Assembly (NCBI RefSeq): GCF_024323335.1
Contig: NC_066584.1
Span: forward strand, 268,824,344-268,888,343
DNA: 64,000 nt
Direction: 5' to 3'
DNA from: Lathyrus oleraceus
Lineage: Eukaryota; Streptophyta; Magnoliopsida; Fabales; Fabaceae
Below the pieces are notes generated by a model that saw nothing but the letters and a program-made list of their open reading frames with translations, did no database searches and was not told the DNA's origin. The translations under genes and the position numbers were made by a program. Positions 12,039-23,951 of the stretch are shown here, one piece after another (within the stretch, counting starts at the first letter, position 1; every line of letters starts with the position of its first letter).

Positions 12039-15000
12039 TGTAGCGGGAAATTCATGATCATCAAGCTATTGACAAGCTAGAGATCAAATAACAAGAGTCG
12101 CCACCGCGCTTTTATTGTTTCCAAGGGAAAAGGGAAAAAGTACGAACAAAACCCAAAAGTAAGAAGTTTTCAAATCAAAACTAATAAAAAGTCAGAGATC
12201 ACAAGTAAGGGGGTTGGTTACACAGAGGGAAGGTGTTAGCACCCAAAGTGTCCTAGGCACTCATAGGGAGCCTTTTTTGTGTGCATATGTACCTGGTATA
12301 AAGTGATGTTTACAAAAAAATAGAATGGGGGGATGAGAAAAGAGTTCATTAATTATATTTGTGTTCGGAAACACCTTTCGTCTTGTGCCTACGTACCAAC
12401 ATAAAAATGAGGGATCAAAACCTCGTTGTTTGTGATACAAATTTCAAAGTGGATGCATTGTTTTTAATAAAAATTAAGTTTGAAAGGCACAAAGGCCTAA
12501 AAATGGTTTGAATGAGTTAGTTCTTTTTTGGCTTTTTGGAAGTTTAATTCAAGTATAGTTAAGTCTATTTACAAGCTTGATTTAAGAAAAGAAGTTTGAA
12601 AATGCAATGGCATAAGGCCAAAGTTTCTATCTTTTGCAATAGTGGTCAAAGATTAGAATAAAAGAAGTTCACACGAATAAGGTATTGGAAAATGGAGGGA
12701 GAGATTTTGAAAAATTAAAGAAATGGGGAGAAGATGAAGAGACTATCCTATGTAAAAAATTAAAAGTTTAGAGTTGAAAAGATCTGACCAAGTGGGTAGC
12801 AATCCAATAGACAAGAATGTCAATAGAAACCCAGAATTCCCCTGGACTTTTAGAATCAAGCAACACACAAATGCACAATTATATTATCTTGAAGAGCAAG
12901 GCATCAAATAAAGATGGCCTCATCCAAGCTTGTCCCTTCCATGATCTTCTCCAAAATAACCCAAGTAACAGATGAATTCCATAAGTCACAGGCTCAAAAT
13001 AACAGCTTCACAATGATCATGTTGTAGATGAACATAGATAGGTCATCAAAGATGTATCAGATGAATTTTCAAATTGCAAGCACTTGGTTCTTCAATAAGT
13101 TGGCATTGTCCAAGTCCATTAGCTTAGGATGGTTTCCTAGATTCTAAGTCCATTTGTCCAAGATAAAGCCAACAGTCCACACAAAAGTCTTTTAGGGATT
13201 TTATTGTTATTATGTACATTAATGGTCAAAGACCACACAAACAAGCAAAGTATACACAAACAAAATATATCGCACAATATGGTCAAAATGGACAAAGGGA
13301 AAATTGAACTAACATAAAAAATTATAATGATATGAATAATGGCAAATGAAATGGAGTACTAAAAGTAAATTACATTAAGTTAAAGGCTTGAAATTAAAAG
13401 TTAGTAGTTAATAGGTTAGAAATTAGTATTGTTTTGCTTTTGCTTTTCATCTTAAGACATTCTTTGGAGAACACTCAACCCATTTATCACAAGCATGAAT
13501 CCTTGAGCCAAAACATCTTCCAAAGGAAGGAAAGAAGGCCAAGTTTCAACACAATACCATGAAAGAGGGGAGACTTACAATCTCACTAACTAGAATGCTT
13601 ATGTCTTTTATGTCACAAATTTTGCGCTATGTTAGCAATCGTAATTGGACTTATGTAGAAGTCACAACTATTTGAGGTCGGGCAATAAAATTTTAGTGTT
13701 AATGCATGTTAGAGACATAGTATAATGGACTATGCTCATGAAACATACCACACACAAAAAGAATATGCAAAAGGTGTGGCCTAATCTCATCCATACTCAT
13801 GTCAATTTTTTAATCAACTAGCATTAGGACTTTGAGATGTCACAGGCCAAATGGAATGAATGAATGAATGAAGAAAGGGAATAAGATGAAGTGGGAGGGG
13901 AATGGATTAAATCACAAATTGGTCAAAGGAGGACTTTTACCAAATTAATATCATCCATTCATTTTGAGAGATGGAATGTACATTCCATCAATCCCCTAAA
14001 TCCAATGATATTAATTTTACAAAGTCAAATCAACCTTGACCAAGGCCCAAAATAAGAGTCAAACATAAACAAGTCATCACAATTGGTCAACAAATTTATT
14101 TGGCATTTATTCAAATTAAAAGTACTAAAATAGTGCATTTAAATTAAATATGGTTTGTCCAATTCCTAAAATCTCACCAAAACACCAAATAAATGGCCAT
14201 GAGATTTATCATAGGTCAAACAAGGTCAAAGGACCTTGGAGAAAAAATTTCATAATTTTTGGACATTCAAAAATATTTTTTAACAATTAAAAAGAAATGC
14301 AAAATCAAGTGAATCAAAACACGCATTCCACCGTGCACTCAAGTCAGCGCGCAATAGGCATGGTATTCAAATGGACAACACGGGATTAAAATAAATGAGA
14401 TGGATCCTATGGCTGTGAGACATGCCAGCCATGGCCGGAGCTGTAGCTCCGGTCTTCTTCTCCGGTGGACCTCACAGGACTGGTCCACCATCAACCATCA
14501 CCAAAATTAAAATGAAGGACATGATTTCAAAGGCAAAATGGCATTGAGCTCGAATCTGGCCTCAATTCACTCTAACTCCAAGTATATTGAGAGATACACG
14601 GAGTTGAAATTTGAAGTACATGAACTGAGTTGCTTCGATTTGGCCTCAAAGCAACTCAATCTTCTTGCCTACACTGGTAGGACTTCATACAACCAACCAA
14701 TCAATAGAATTGAGCAAGAATTTGAGAGAATCGAAGAGATCAAAATTTCCGGAAAATACCTTCAATGGAGGTCTGGATTTAACTGATCTTGATCTTGCTT
14801 GTGCTTGATCTTACTCCACTTGTTGGCAGAAGAAGGATTGGATGCTTATAAGGCTATGGATTCCTGGAGATTTGAATTTCAAAACAGTGGAAATTCAACC
14901 TCAAATTCAAATTAATTTCTCAGGTTTATCCTTTGCAAAGTGAGGGTTAGAGATTGGGGATCAAAGTTGGCGCGAATGTGTGTTGATTGCTGAGCATATG

Positions 15001-15716
15001 AGGCTCTATTTATAGTTGAAACCATTGATATTTGCACACTTGAAATCACTTTCCAAATTTGGTCATTGATGATGCATGGGTGCATGGGCGTGCATAGGCC
15101 CATAAAATCATTTCCATAAGTCCAAATGAATGTTAGATAGTCTAAATTCAACTTGGATTGCAAGGAAAGTGTGCATTTGGATTTGAAGTTTGATCCTTGA
15201 CAAGTGATGACACCATGTTCATGCCATATGCAGCCTATGCATTCCTGGTCCGAAATGAATGAATCTGAGCTCTTTGGAAAGGTGAGATCAAGAGGAACAA
15301 CTTTCATGTTCAACACTTTTTCATTTAGAGCTTGGGACTTGGAGAAATTTGAGGTGGAAGTTTAGAAATATTTTACATATCAAATTTTTTCTCTGTGTCA
15401 AGCCATATGTCTCGATATTCCACCTTGCTTAACTTTTTATATGAGCTTCAAATGTGAAACGTGTCTTCATCAAAGTTGTATCTCTCTCAAAGACCTTAAA
15501 AATGGTAACCAATTTCATGTCATTTGGATTTGAAATGATAGAGTTATGCATTTTTGAAGTTTGGAAAATCACATGGTCAATGATATAGGTCAAAAGTGAC
15601 CTATAATGTAACCTCATATCACATGCTCAAAAAAGTTGAATTAGCTCCCACTCCAAACATCAAAGTTGAAGTAGACACATTTAATATGATTGTGAAACTT
15701 GGAAATCTTTCATCTC
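12039..15716 (-). repeat. Ogre-like LTR W, 3' portion
   Basis: Starts TGTAGCGGGAAATTC, the reverse complement of an Ogre LTR 3' end, then follows the X/Y layout (GGGGGTTGGTTACAC block at 12209, TATA box at 15006, U3 blocks after 15225) with clear divergence, like Z. It is cut at 15716 by the SIRE element; the rest would lie beyond the later insertions, outside the window. It could be a solo LTR or part of a full element. The open frame at 14912-15316 is not conserved in the sister LTRs. Confidence 0.75.
15006..15014 (-). promoter_or_regulatory. TATA box of LTR W
   Basis: TATAAATAG on the minus strand, same relative position as in the other Ogre LTRs. Confidence 0.5.
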
Positions 15717-16674
15717 TAAAATTCTGGTATCAAATATGAGATGTCGAAGGTAATGCCACGACACTAATATCTGAACAATACAAACAAGATAAAAGATAAA
15801 GAACAGTAATGCAAGAGACACAAGTAAATGTTAACCCAGTTCGGTGAAAACTCACCTACGTATGGGGGCTACCAAGTCAGGAAGGAAATCCACTAAATAG
15901 AATCAGTTCAAAGACTATCAGTAAACAACTTTAAGTTATAGTCTTTTCACCTAATCTCTACCTGTGTGACTTCTACCTAAGAACTCTTAGATAAGAGACC
16001 CTACTCACCCCCCCTCAATCACAACAGTGATATAAAACAAGAATTACAATGAAAAGAAGACACTCTTCAAAGACACACAATTGATCTTACTTAACAGCTT
16101 CAATCAAGTAGACACACACGCATGCTTAAAAGCTTAGAGTGACAAATTACAACTCAAAAATTAGACCAATTCAATAATCTATGGATGAATTGAATGGCTT
16201 ACAATTCACACGACCACACAAGACTAAAACCCTTATTCTCTCTCAATATTTCGTACGTTATTTCTTGTGTATAAAATCAGGTTTTCCATGTCCTTTTTAT
16301 AGAAGCATTTGGCTGGACTTGGACATCATAAAACCCTAAAACTATTTTCCATTCATATCTTCTCATGACAGTTGATTAGATCTCTTTGGAAAATAAGTTA
16401 ATCTCATTGTAATTACTGATTTATAGCGTGTTCAATCATCTCATCAATCATACACAAATTAGCATTAAAAACGCAATCACATAATACATAACATTCAGAC
16501 TGAATGTTCTGTATACAGATGTCATGACATCGGGTTTGACATCTCAGTAAAATCCTGCATAATCACATTTTAAACATCCAGCAGGTACAATTATCTTACG
16601 TCAAGACAACACATGTGACAACTTGTGAACACTCTAGGTTTTACCAAAATTGCTGCCAACACTTAGAACCAACA
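15717..16674 (-). repeat. 3' LTR of SIRE1
   Basis: About 958 bp. In element orientation it starts TGTTGGTTC directly after the PPT and ends GATACCAGAATTTTA, matching the SIRE2 LTR end GATAACTAGAATTTCA with the final CA changed to TA. It contains a minus-strand TATAAAAAG box and the AATGTC/GACATT motifs also seen in SIRE2. Confidence 0.72.
16293..16301 (-). promoter_or_regulatory. TATA box of the SIRE1 LTR
   Basis: TATAAAAAG on the minus strand, identical to the box of the SIRE2 LTR at 60458. Confidence 0.5.
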
Positions 16675-16676
16675 AA

Positions 16677-16686
16677 CTCCCCCTTT
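16677..16686 (-). other. Polypurine tract of SIRE1
   Basis: AAAGGGGGAG on the minus strand two bases from the LTR start, the expected place for plus-strand DNA priming. A second purine run (AAAAAGGGGGAGAAG) lies at 17083-17097, separated from the first by short tandem repeats. Confidence 0.65.
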
Positions 16687-16983
16687 GGCAAATTTTGGCT
16701 AAAACATATATCAGTCCAATTGTTCACAAGAGTAAAAACATATAAGCAGTTAAGAAGCAGTAGAAGCAATAACCACATAATTACTAGCTATAATAGCAAC
16801 TAGTAATAAACACATAATAAACACATAAGTAGTGCTTCTTCTCCACCTAAGTATGTTCAACACAGACATCTCCTTCAACTGTAACATTATGAGTCACCCT
16901 CTGACATCATCTTCAACATCACCTGTACAACACAGAACATTATTCTGTTCAACATCAGCTGTTATCTGTTTAGCCTAACTACT

Positions 16984-17090
16984 TCAGCACATATTAACTA
17001 CAACTCTCCACATATTAATTGCAGCTCTCCACATATTAACTGCAGCTCTCCACATTTAACTGCGGCTCTCCACATATTAACTTCTCCCCC
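16984..17090. repeat. Short tandem repeat in the SIRE1 3' region
   Basis: Four imperfect copies of a unit of about 29 bases containing CTCTCCACATATTAACTGCA, between two purine tracts. Non-coding. Confidence 0.7.
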
Positions 17091-17097
17091 TTTTTAG

Positions 17098-17422
17098 TCA
17101 AAATAGACCAAAGTGACAAATTAGACAAAATAAATGTCAATCACTCAATCAGAGAATGTCACAAAGGATGTTATAACATATAAAATGTTAAAACAAAATG
17201 TCATGTGGTACAGAACCATAATTATACACAGCTACATGAGCTGAGATAAATAGAAATCTCGAGAACTCTCAAAGAGCCCAAAAATTACATCTTGGCATCA
17301 AACAAGACTGCCAAAAAAAACATCAAACAGCAAACATCAAAGCGTCAATGCATCCAAGCATCCAAGCATCCAAGCATCCAGAACACACATCATTATAACA
17401 GGGGGACCATCATCACCACAAC
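17098..17422. other. SIRE1 3' non-coding stretch
   Basis: No coding signal. Near 17350-17380 it holds about four copies of the 8-mer GCATCCAA. It separates the env-like ORF from the PPT. Confidence 0.5.
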
Positions 17423-19165
17423 TCAATTTGAGGAGCTAGCATCTTCTTCACCTTCAGATTCAGAACTTCCACTAGATTTGTCTTGAGAATCAGACCTCTC
17501 ACTTGAGGTGTGGGCATTTGTTTCCTTGGCTTCACCAACATTATCCATATCTCCCTGCTCCAAGCTATTAATTAGAACCTCTAAAGCCTCTTTCCTAGCC
17601 TTAGCCACCCTAATCCCAGTCTCTAATTCCTTACAGGTGTCCTTCAATTCAGCAATCAGGCCACCTTGAGAGGCTGGCTTCTTCATTGCAGAAGTCATGA
17701 CAATGTCATTGACATGACTGCCTTCAAATAATTTTTAATGAATTGACAACGGAGGCTTTCTTTTACTGGGGATATCACTTGTGCTTAAAATACTAGGTTA
17801 CTGGCTTAGAATTGTCCCACAAATAATTGAGGGAAAGACAATTGGCAGCTTCACTGCATTTGTGAAAGCATGTCTAATAATTTGTTCAAACATGAACCTT
17901 CCATAATCAAAGTTGAGCCTAGTTCCAATAGCATATATTATCCTTCCAAGAGCATTAGAGATTGTTGAGATGTGGTTTGTTAGTACACAGTTGGCTGACC
18001 CTATCTTATGCAAGATATCATATTTTACAGTTAATTTGCCAGTAGAGAGATGCTTTTTGCTTGGCAATTCCTTGACTTGTCCAACAGTGATTGTCCTACA
18101 GACTTCATTGTTTGTGGCCTATAACTCAACAACTCCTTTTGTTCCTCTTCCTAGGAACTTATTGATAACAGTTGGGGAAAACTTCACACACCTTCCTCTA
18201 ACAAACACTTTGCAAAACTCTTTGTTGTTCTTGTCAGCAATATCCTCCGGGATGTTCACCACAAACTCCTTCACAAGACCTTCAAAACATTGGGGTAATG
18301 CACTAACTGTTTTCATTAAACCAGCAGACTTGATCAACTCAATAACCTCCTTCACTCCCACAACATCCTTTCCTAGTTCCTTTTCCACAGCAACTCTTCT
18401 CTGTATTACAAATTTCCACTTGGCTGAACCATCTTCCAGATGGAGAAATGTTATCCAGATGCACATCAGCAACCTTGGGAAGGGATTTTCTAACAGTTTG
18501 CTTTTTGGCAGGAGAGATGTCTGGGACATCATATTCAACATCATCCTATGAATCAGAACTTTCTATGACCTTTCTCTTCTTGACCTCCACTTTACTTCAT
18601 GACTTTGAAGGCCCTACAGCAGTAGCCTTCTTACTAGTTTTGGTTGTCATCATTTCAGCCACAAACCTCCCTTTCCTGGTCTTCATTCTCTTTGCAACAC
18701 TTGGCTTCAAGTGATGAAGCAAGGTGTCATCTTCCTCATTTGAGCTATCTTCTTCCAAATTAATCACCTTCTCAGCAGTGTCATACTTCTTAGACTGAGA
18801 AGCATCTACAGGTTTCTTACTAGGCAAGGTTTTCCCTAAAGAACACAGTCCCTCAGCAACAATATCTTTCTCTGACCTAGATGAAACATCATCTTTCTCA
18901 TTTTGAGGTTCCACCTCAGGTGAGGGGTCCCTTCTAGACAGAGGAGTCGAAACTCCCTTGACTGAGTGTCCTTCATTTAGGATCCTTGTAACCAGATTCC
19001 TAATGACATGATCAGTATAATGCATGTCATCCTTAGAGGGAGGGTTATCAGAACTGTTACCTTGAGTGTTTCCTGTAGTGGAAGATGGACCAGGGGCGTC
19101 GCCTGGGATGACTGATAGAGGAATCACTTACAAAATGTCTTCATCTAGAAAATCCATGGAGGGTG
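17423..19165 (-). pseudogene. SIRE env-like ORF (putative plant transposon protein), broken
   Basis: Third ORF of SIRE-type copia elements, called envelope-like by position; its function is unproven. Read right to left: PSMDFLDEDIL, a TAA near 19130, then a Ser/Pro/acidic low-complexity segment (18597-19127) ending in a basic stretch (KRMKTRKGRFVAEM), a folded-looking segment (18119-18544; WKFVIQRRVAVEKELG, EFCKVFVRGRCVKFSPTVIN), its continuation (17798-18067; LTNHISTISNALGRIIYAIG) and a charged coiled tail (17423-17698; LKDTCKELETGIRVAKARKE). At least three frame changes or stops separate the parts. The folded part resembles the family named putative plant transposon protein. The N-terminus is cut off by the Ogre at 19166. 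Confidence 0.65.
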
Positions 19166-20695
19166 TGTAAGACCTTAATTTTGACCCTAAGATCCCTCAT
19201 TGCATCATATCATTTGCTCATTGCATTGCCTCAAGGATCATAGCATGTGGGGCTCCTTTACCCTTGGGTTGGAACTTGTGTGAGTTGGTTTGAAACCACC
19301 AAGCATGTTTGTATTGTATATTATTGCATTTCTTATTTATTTACTAACCAAAAGCACAAAAATATGTCACTAACTTATTTTATTTTGAAGCTCAAGTGAT
19401 CTTGTGATCCCCTGCTCCTAAGAGGCTCATATGCTCAATAAAGTGGCTAGATGAAGATGAAAGCAAGCATGACAATGGTTCCCAAAGCTCTAAATCATCA
19501 TATATGCCTCCCAAGTATCTCAATTTGCCAATTTGATCAAGATAAACCAAAGGGCTTGAGGATTGTTTCCCAAGGAAACCCTAATTCAACTGTGCATTGA
19601 CTATGCCTTGCTCATGAAGCAACCTCAACCTATGATCAAATTCAATCAAGGTAAGTTCTTTCATTCATTATTTTATGCATATATGAACTTATGTGAGTAT
19701 CCTCAATCATTCATTCATCAAGATTTGAAGTTTGGCCTTGAGAAGTTGACCAGTCAAGTCATCTGACCAAACTAAGATCCACTGAGACCTAACTTTTGAT
19801 GTGTTTGTAAAATGAAGATGTCCCTAAGATAATAAATGTTCTTAAGAACCATATGAACAACTTTCATGTTCATCAAAAATCCATTTGAAACTTGGAAGGT
19901 CATTATTCATTTCAAAACATTATAGGTCATTTTGACTGAAACCCTAATTTTGGGTAAACTTCCCAAGGACCTAACTTCCTTATTTTGTTATGATTTTGAG
20001 GTGATACCAATTGCATTAGAAATCTTAAGATGTATACTTTAATTGTTATGTTGGACAAAATTTCATAATCCTAAAAGAAACACATGTGATAATACAAAAC
20101 ATTATAGGTCACTTTGGACCAAAACCATTGAATGTGAAAAATGTCCAACTTCAAGTGCCCATACCTTTCTCATCAAAAATCAAAATGATGCAAAGTTTAA
20201 GTACAAATTTATTATCTTGAAAGGATCTACAACTTGATGTTTGATATTTTTCCATTTGAGGCTTGCATCATTTAAAAAAAAGGGCTTGAAGTTAGTCATT
20301 TTTGGGGAAAAATTTCAAAGTAAACCTAGACATGTTTTGTACCTAAAACTTCATGGCCAGTTTTCACTAATTTCCAAACTCCAAATGGATTTTTTCCCAA
20401 CATATATTTTGTTCCTTATGTCAAGAGATTTGTAACCATTACTCACACCACCATGTTTGGATTTTCCATGTGTGATTTTCGAAAAGGTGAATGTTTATGA
20501 CCAAATATGCAGTTCACTTTGTAACTTGATGCATAAGATAACAGCAGGCCTTTTGCACGTCCAAACCTTCTTCAAATGATATTAGCTTGCATTTCCATCC
20601 AATTTTGGGCCTCACATGCGCCTGTACACGCCCATGCATGGAGGACCCAAAGCTTCATGCACATGAGTATTACACTTGCTTACTTCATTTCCAAC

Positions 20696-20703
20696 TATAA
20701 ATA
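20696..20703 (+). promoter_or_regulatory. TATA box of the plus-strand Ogre LTR
   Basis: TATAAATA, in the same relative place as the minus-strand boxes of X, Y and W. Confidence 0.6.
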
Positions 20704-23096
20704 CATGGCCTGGCTCATTCAAATGTCAACCCTATGGTGATCTGAAACTCTGCTGGAATCAATATCTAACCTCACTAAATGGAATTCCAATTTTAATTTC
20801 TCAATTTCAAGCTTGAATTTCAACGTAATTAGTTGATCTTCAAGTCTTATTGCTTAGCCTTGCATTCATATCACATCTTAAGATCAAATTGGAAGCAAAA
20901 GCTTGAAGGAATCGAGTTGTTCAAAGCTTCTCTTCAAAGGTATAACACCAAACTGTTTTGATCTGAATCTTATGATACAATGTGAAATGCTTGTGTTTGA
21001 ACTGTTTTCTGAAGTGCTCGAGCAAGAGGCAGGCCAGTGGTGGTCTTGATTTCAAGATTGGAACCATTTCAGTTTGCATACCTTGATTTTCAAGCTCATA
21101 TTTCTCAACTAATAGAAACATCGAGCACAATCCAAGGTTACAAGGGTGATGTACATCACCCCAGCTTCATTTTGGTACCAGGCTTGTGTCTTTTGGTTGA
21201 GGTTGAAAAACCTACGCGTGGTGGCCCAAAGTTGTTTGCTGGGCGGAGAAGATGGTGGTTTCCACCACCATCCCCACGTGGCTGAGCCTGAGCCTTTGGA
21301 TCTCAATCAAATGATCTAATCGTGGCCATGCGTTCTATTGACTTATTTTAATTCACTTTGTTTCGCGCTTGACTCAAGACCATGGTACATCAACGCTTTT
21401 GAGCCCTTGGATGACGCCACGTCAATTAATGAAGTCAATACAGCGCTCTTGGTTTTTTGCTATTTTCTATTTTCTGTTTTATTTTCTTTTAATTCCTTTT
21501 TATTTCAAAAATTCATAACTATTTTATTTGAAGTCACAAAAATATGAGACCAATAGGAAAAAGTTTCTCGAAAAATCTAGTTTCATAATCTGATTTTTAA
21601 TTATTTTTGTGACTTTATTTAATATTTTTTTGTGATTTATTTTGTTTTTAATAGTTTTTAATTCATTTTAAATACTTTTTGATATCTGAAAAATACAAAA
21701 ATATTTTCTTAACACATATGGCTCATGATAAGTCTATGAAAAATATTATCATCAATTTCTTAATTGATTTGAGATTTATTTGAGATTTTAATTCATTTGT
21801 GTTATGTTTTATTGTTTTTAATTGATTTTAAATAGTTTCTGTTTTCAAAAAATGTTGAAAATTTTTGGCAAGCCTTGTTTGACCATGTTAGACCTATGAT
21901 GATTCAATTGGACTTGTCTAAGTTGATTTGAATTGAATTTGAGGTTTGACCATATTTTGTCCATTTTAATTTTGCATTTATTTTAATTCCAAAAAATACC
22001 AAAAATATATATTTGACTTGTTGACTTCTAATCTTCATTTCTCTTCTGTTTTACATTGGTTGATGATGATTTGATTCACATTTGATCATTGTGTTTTGAT
22101 TGTGTCATTTGAATTCTCATTTTGTTCATTTCATCTTTATCTCTTTTCTTCTTCTTTTTATTTTGGCCAATGAGTTAATGATTTGTGGTTGGTATTGACA
22201 TATGAGAGGCTTAACCTTTTTTGATCCAAATCAAACTCAACTTGATCAAAGATCAAGTGAGTTGCTTTGTGTCCAAGATAGGTTGCTTCTTGGTCAAGCA
22301 AAAGACCTAAAATCCATACAAGGCCTTTCTTCTTTTCTTTCGGCATGGCAAGTTGTAGGAGCTTGGCTTACTAGTCATGATCTCTAACTTGTGTTTATTT
22401 GCCTATAGTTTTATTGACCGGCCTCAGATAGGTGTGACTACTACATTAGTCCACTTATGATTGCTTAACATAGCGCTAAATTCTCTTATGATACACTAAC
22501 ATTAACTACTAACTACTAACTTTAATTCAAGCATTTAATTTCTTGCAATTTACTTTAATGCAATTTACTTTCTTGCTCATTTATACATATTGCTTTACCC
22601 TTTGCTCACTTTAGCACATATTTTATGTTTATGTCATTTTCCTTTTGCTCATTTGAGCTCATTATTGTATATAAATATATTGTTGCTTTGTGATTGTTTT
22701 GTCTTTGTTTGTGTGAACTCATTGCAAAAAGGAGAAAGGACTTAGAATTAGGACCTTACCTTTGCTTAAAGGAGTTCAAGAGCAACTAGGCCTCATGCCT
22801 TTAGAATGCTAAATTTGAAAGTTGACTTCAAAGGACCCCTAATCTAAACTCATTCTTTGATCGTTCCTCTTATTGTGTTGTGAACTTTTTGATGTTTGTT
22901 CTTGTGTGATAAGGATTCCATCTTGAGATAGTAAGAAGTACCATTGTAAGGAGTAGCCAAGTTAAGAGAGACAAGCCAAATGGAGATCCTAGGAGCTTTA
23001 ATATAATATTTGTTTGATTGCTTGAGTGATTGCTAAGTCCAACGGAAAGGAGCATCTTGAATCATCTTTATGATCTCAAGAAAAGGAACTCCAAGG

Positions 23097-23105
23097 GTTT
23101 TATCT
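23097..23105. repeat. MULE target-site duplication, left copy
   Basis: GTTTTATCT, repeated exactly at 31548-31556. Nine base pairs is the standard duplication length of Mutator-like elements. The joined flanks rebuild continuous Ogre LTR sequence. Confidence 0.9.
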
Positions 23106-23666
23106 GGTTTTTTTACCGAGATAACCCACTTTTTCGAAAAATTTCCCAAAATACCCCAGTTTTCAGCAAAATTCCCAATCCACTTTTAGGAGGAGGCACC
23201 AATTGAATTGGCGACTCCTCTTAAAAATTGCAAGGAGGCGCCAATTGGATTGGCTAGGGTAGGTGCCCTAGCCAATCCAATTGGCGCCTATGTGTAATTT
23301 TTAAGAGGAGGCGCCAATTCAATTGGAGACTCCCTTAAAAAACCTCAAATGGAAAAACCTCCAACATGAAAGTTGTAGATTTTTTCAAGACAATGAATTA
23401 GGACATACATTTTGCATCATTTGGAGTTTTTATGAGAAAGTTATGGGCAGTTGAAGTTGGACTTCTGAGTTTTTCAACTATTATCTGACCTATAATGTCT
23501 TGCATTATCGCATGTGTTTCTTTTAGGAATATGAAAATTTGTCCAACATAACATTTGAAGTAGACATCTCAAATTTTCCAATGCACTTGGTCCCACCTCA
23601 AAATAATTAAAAATGAGTGAGTTAGGTCCCTGCGAACTTGACCCAAAATTAGGGTTTCTGTCAAAA
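23106..23666 (+). repeat. Left terminal inverted repeat of the MULE
   Basis: About 561 bp matching the reverse complement of 30981-31547 with scattered differences. The outer 230 bp are MULE-type (AT-rich end, then GCCAATTGG-type inverted motifs); the inner part from about 23345 resembles Ogre U3 sequence. Confidence 0.85.
23236..23289. repeat. 54-bp perfect hairpin, copy 1
   Basis: A 24-base arm beginning AGGCGCCAATTGGATTGG, a 6-base loop TAGGTG, then the exact complement of the arm. Nearly identical hairpins lie at 23772-23825 and 31359-31412. Confidence 0.9.
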
Positions 23667-23745
23667 TGACCTATAATGTTTTGAAATGAATGATGAGCTT
23701 CCAAGTTTCAAATGGATTTTTGATGAACATGAAAGTTGTTCATAT
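23345..23745 (-). repeat. Captured Ogre U3 segment in the MULE left arm
   Basis: About 400 bp collinear with the Ogre LTR U3 (for example 8481-8920 of Y): the blocks CATGAAAGTTGTAGAT, GACCTATAATGT and AAAATTAGGGTTTC occur in the same order and similar spacing. It lies inside a single MULE unit bounded by TSDs, so it moved with the MULE rather than belonging to the LTR around it. Confidence 0.75.
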
Positions 23746-23771
23746 GGCAACTATTTTTAAAACTTGAATGG

Positions 23772-23825
23772 AGGCGCCAATTGGATTGGCTATGGTAGGT
23801 GCCCTAGCCAATCCAATTGGCGCCT
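23772..23825. repeat. 54-bp hairpin, copy 2
   Basis: Same sequence as copy 1 except one arm mismatch (CTATGG for CTAGGG). It lies just upstream of the TATA box of the small gene. Confidence 0.85.
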
Positions 23826-23892
23826 ATGTGTAGGTTTTAAGAGGAGGCACCAACTCAATTGGCGACTCCCTCATAAAATGCCTTTTTTGTCT

Positions 23893-23901
23893 TATAAATA
23901 G
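23893..23901 (+). promoter_or_regulatory. TATA box of the small MULE gene
   Basis: TATAAATAG, 51 bp before the ATG at 23952. Confidence 0.6.
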
Positions 23902-23951
23902 ATGCGTTGTGTGACCAATTGTTCCACAACTCATATAATCATTTGGCTATC

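Larger units (their letters stand above)
15717..19165 (-). mobile_element. SIRE/Maximus-type Ty1/copia element SIRE1, 3' part
   Basis: A minus-strand copia element inserted in LTR W. Present are the 3' LTR (15717-16674), the polypurine tract, a 3' non-coding stretch with short tandem repeats, and an envelope-like ORF, which is a mark of the SIRE/Maximus lineage. Everything 5' of that ORF is displaced by the plus-strand Ogre that begins at 19166. The 5 bases before it are ATCTC (15712-15716); the matching TSD copy is outside the window. Confidence 0.75.
19166..23105 (+). repeat. 5' LTR of the plus-strand Ogre, first segment
   Basis: Starts TGTAAGACC. Its reverse complement matches X and Y over most of the length. 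It is interrupted at 23105 by the MULE, whose 9-bp TSD GTTTTATCT forms the last nine bases here. With 31557-32467 the LTR is about 4851 bp. Confidence 0.88.

Noticed and set aside
14912..15316. 134-codon minus-strand open frame in LTR W
   Set aside because: Not open in the homologous parts of X, Y or the plus-strand Ogre LTR; no protein family visible.
17913..18551. 212-codon plus-strand open frame
   Set aside because: Antisense to the SIRE env-like ORF, which has family motifs on the minus strand; the plus frame has none.
17423..19165. True viral envelope gene or endogenous virus
   Set aside because: The position and sequence type match the env-like ORF of SIRE copia elements. I saw no signal peptide or convincing transmembrane pair, so an envelope function cannot be claimed.
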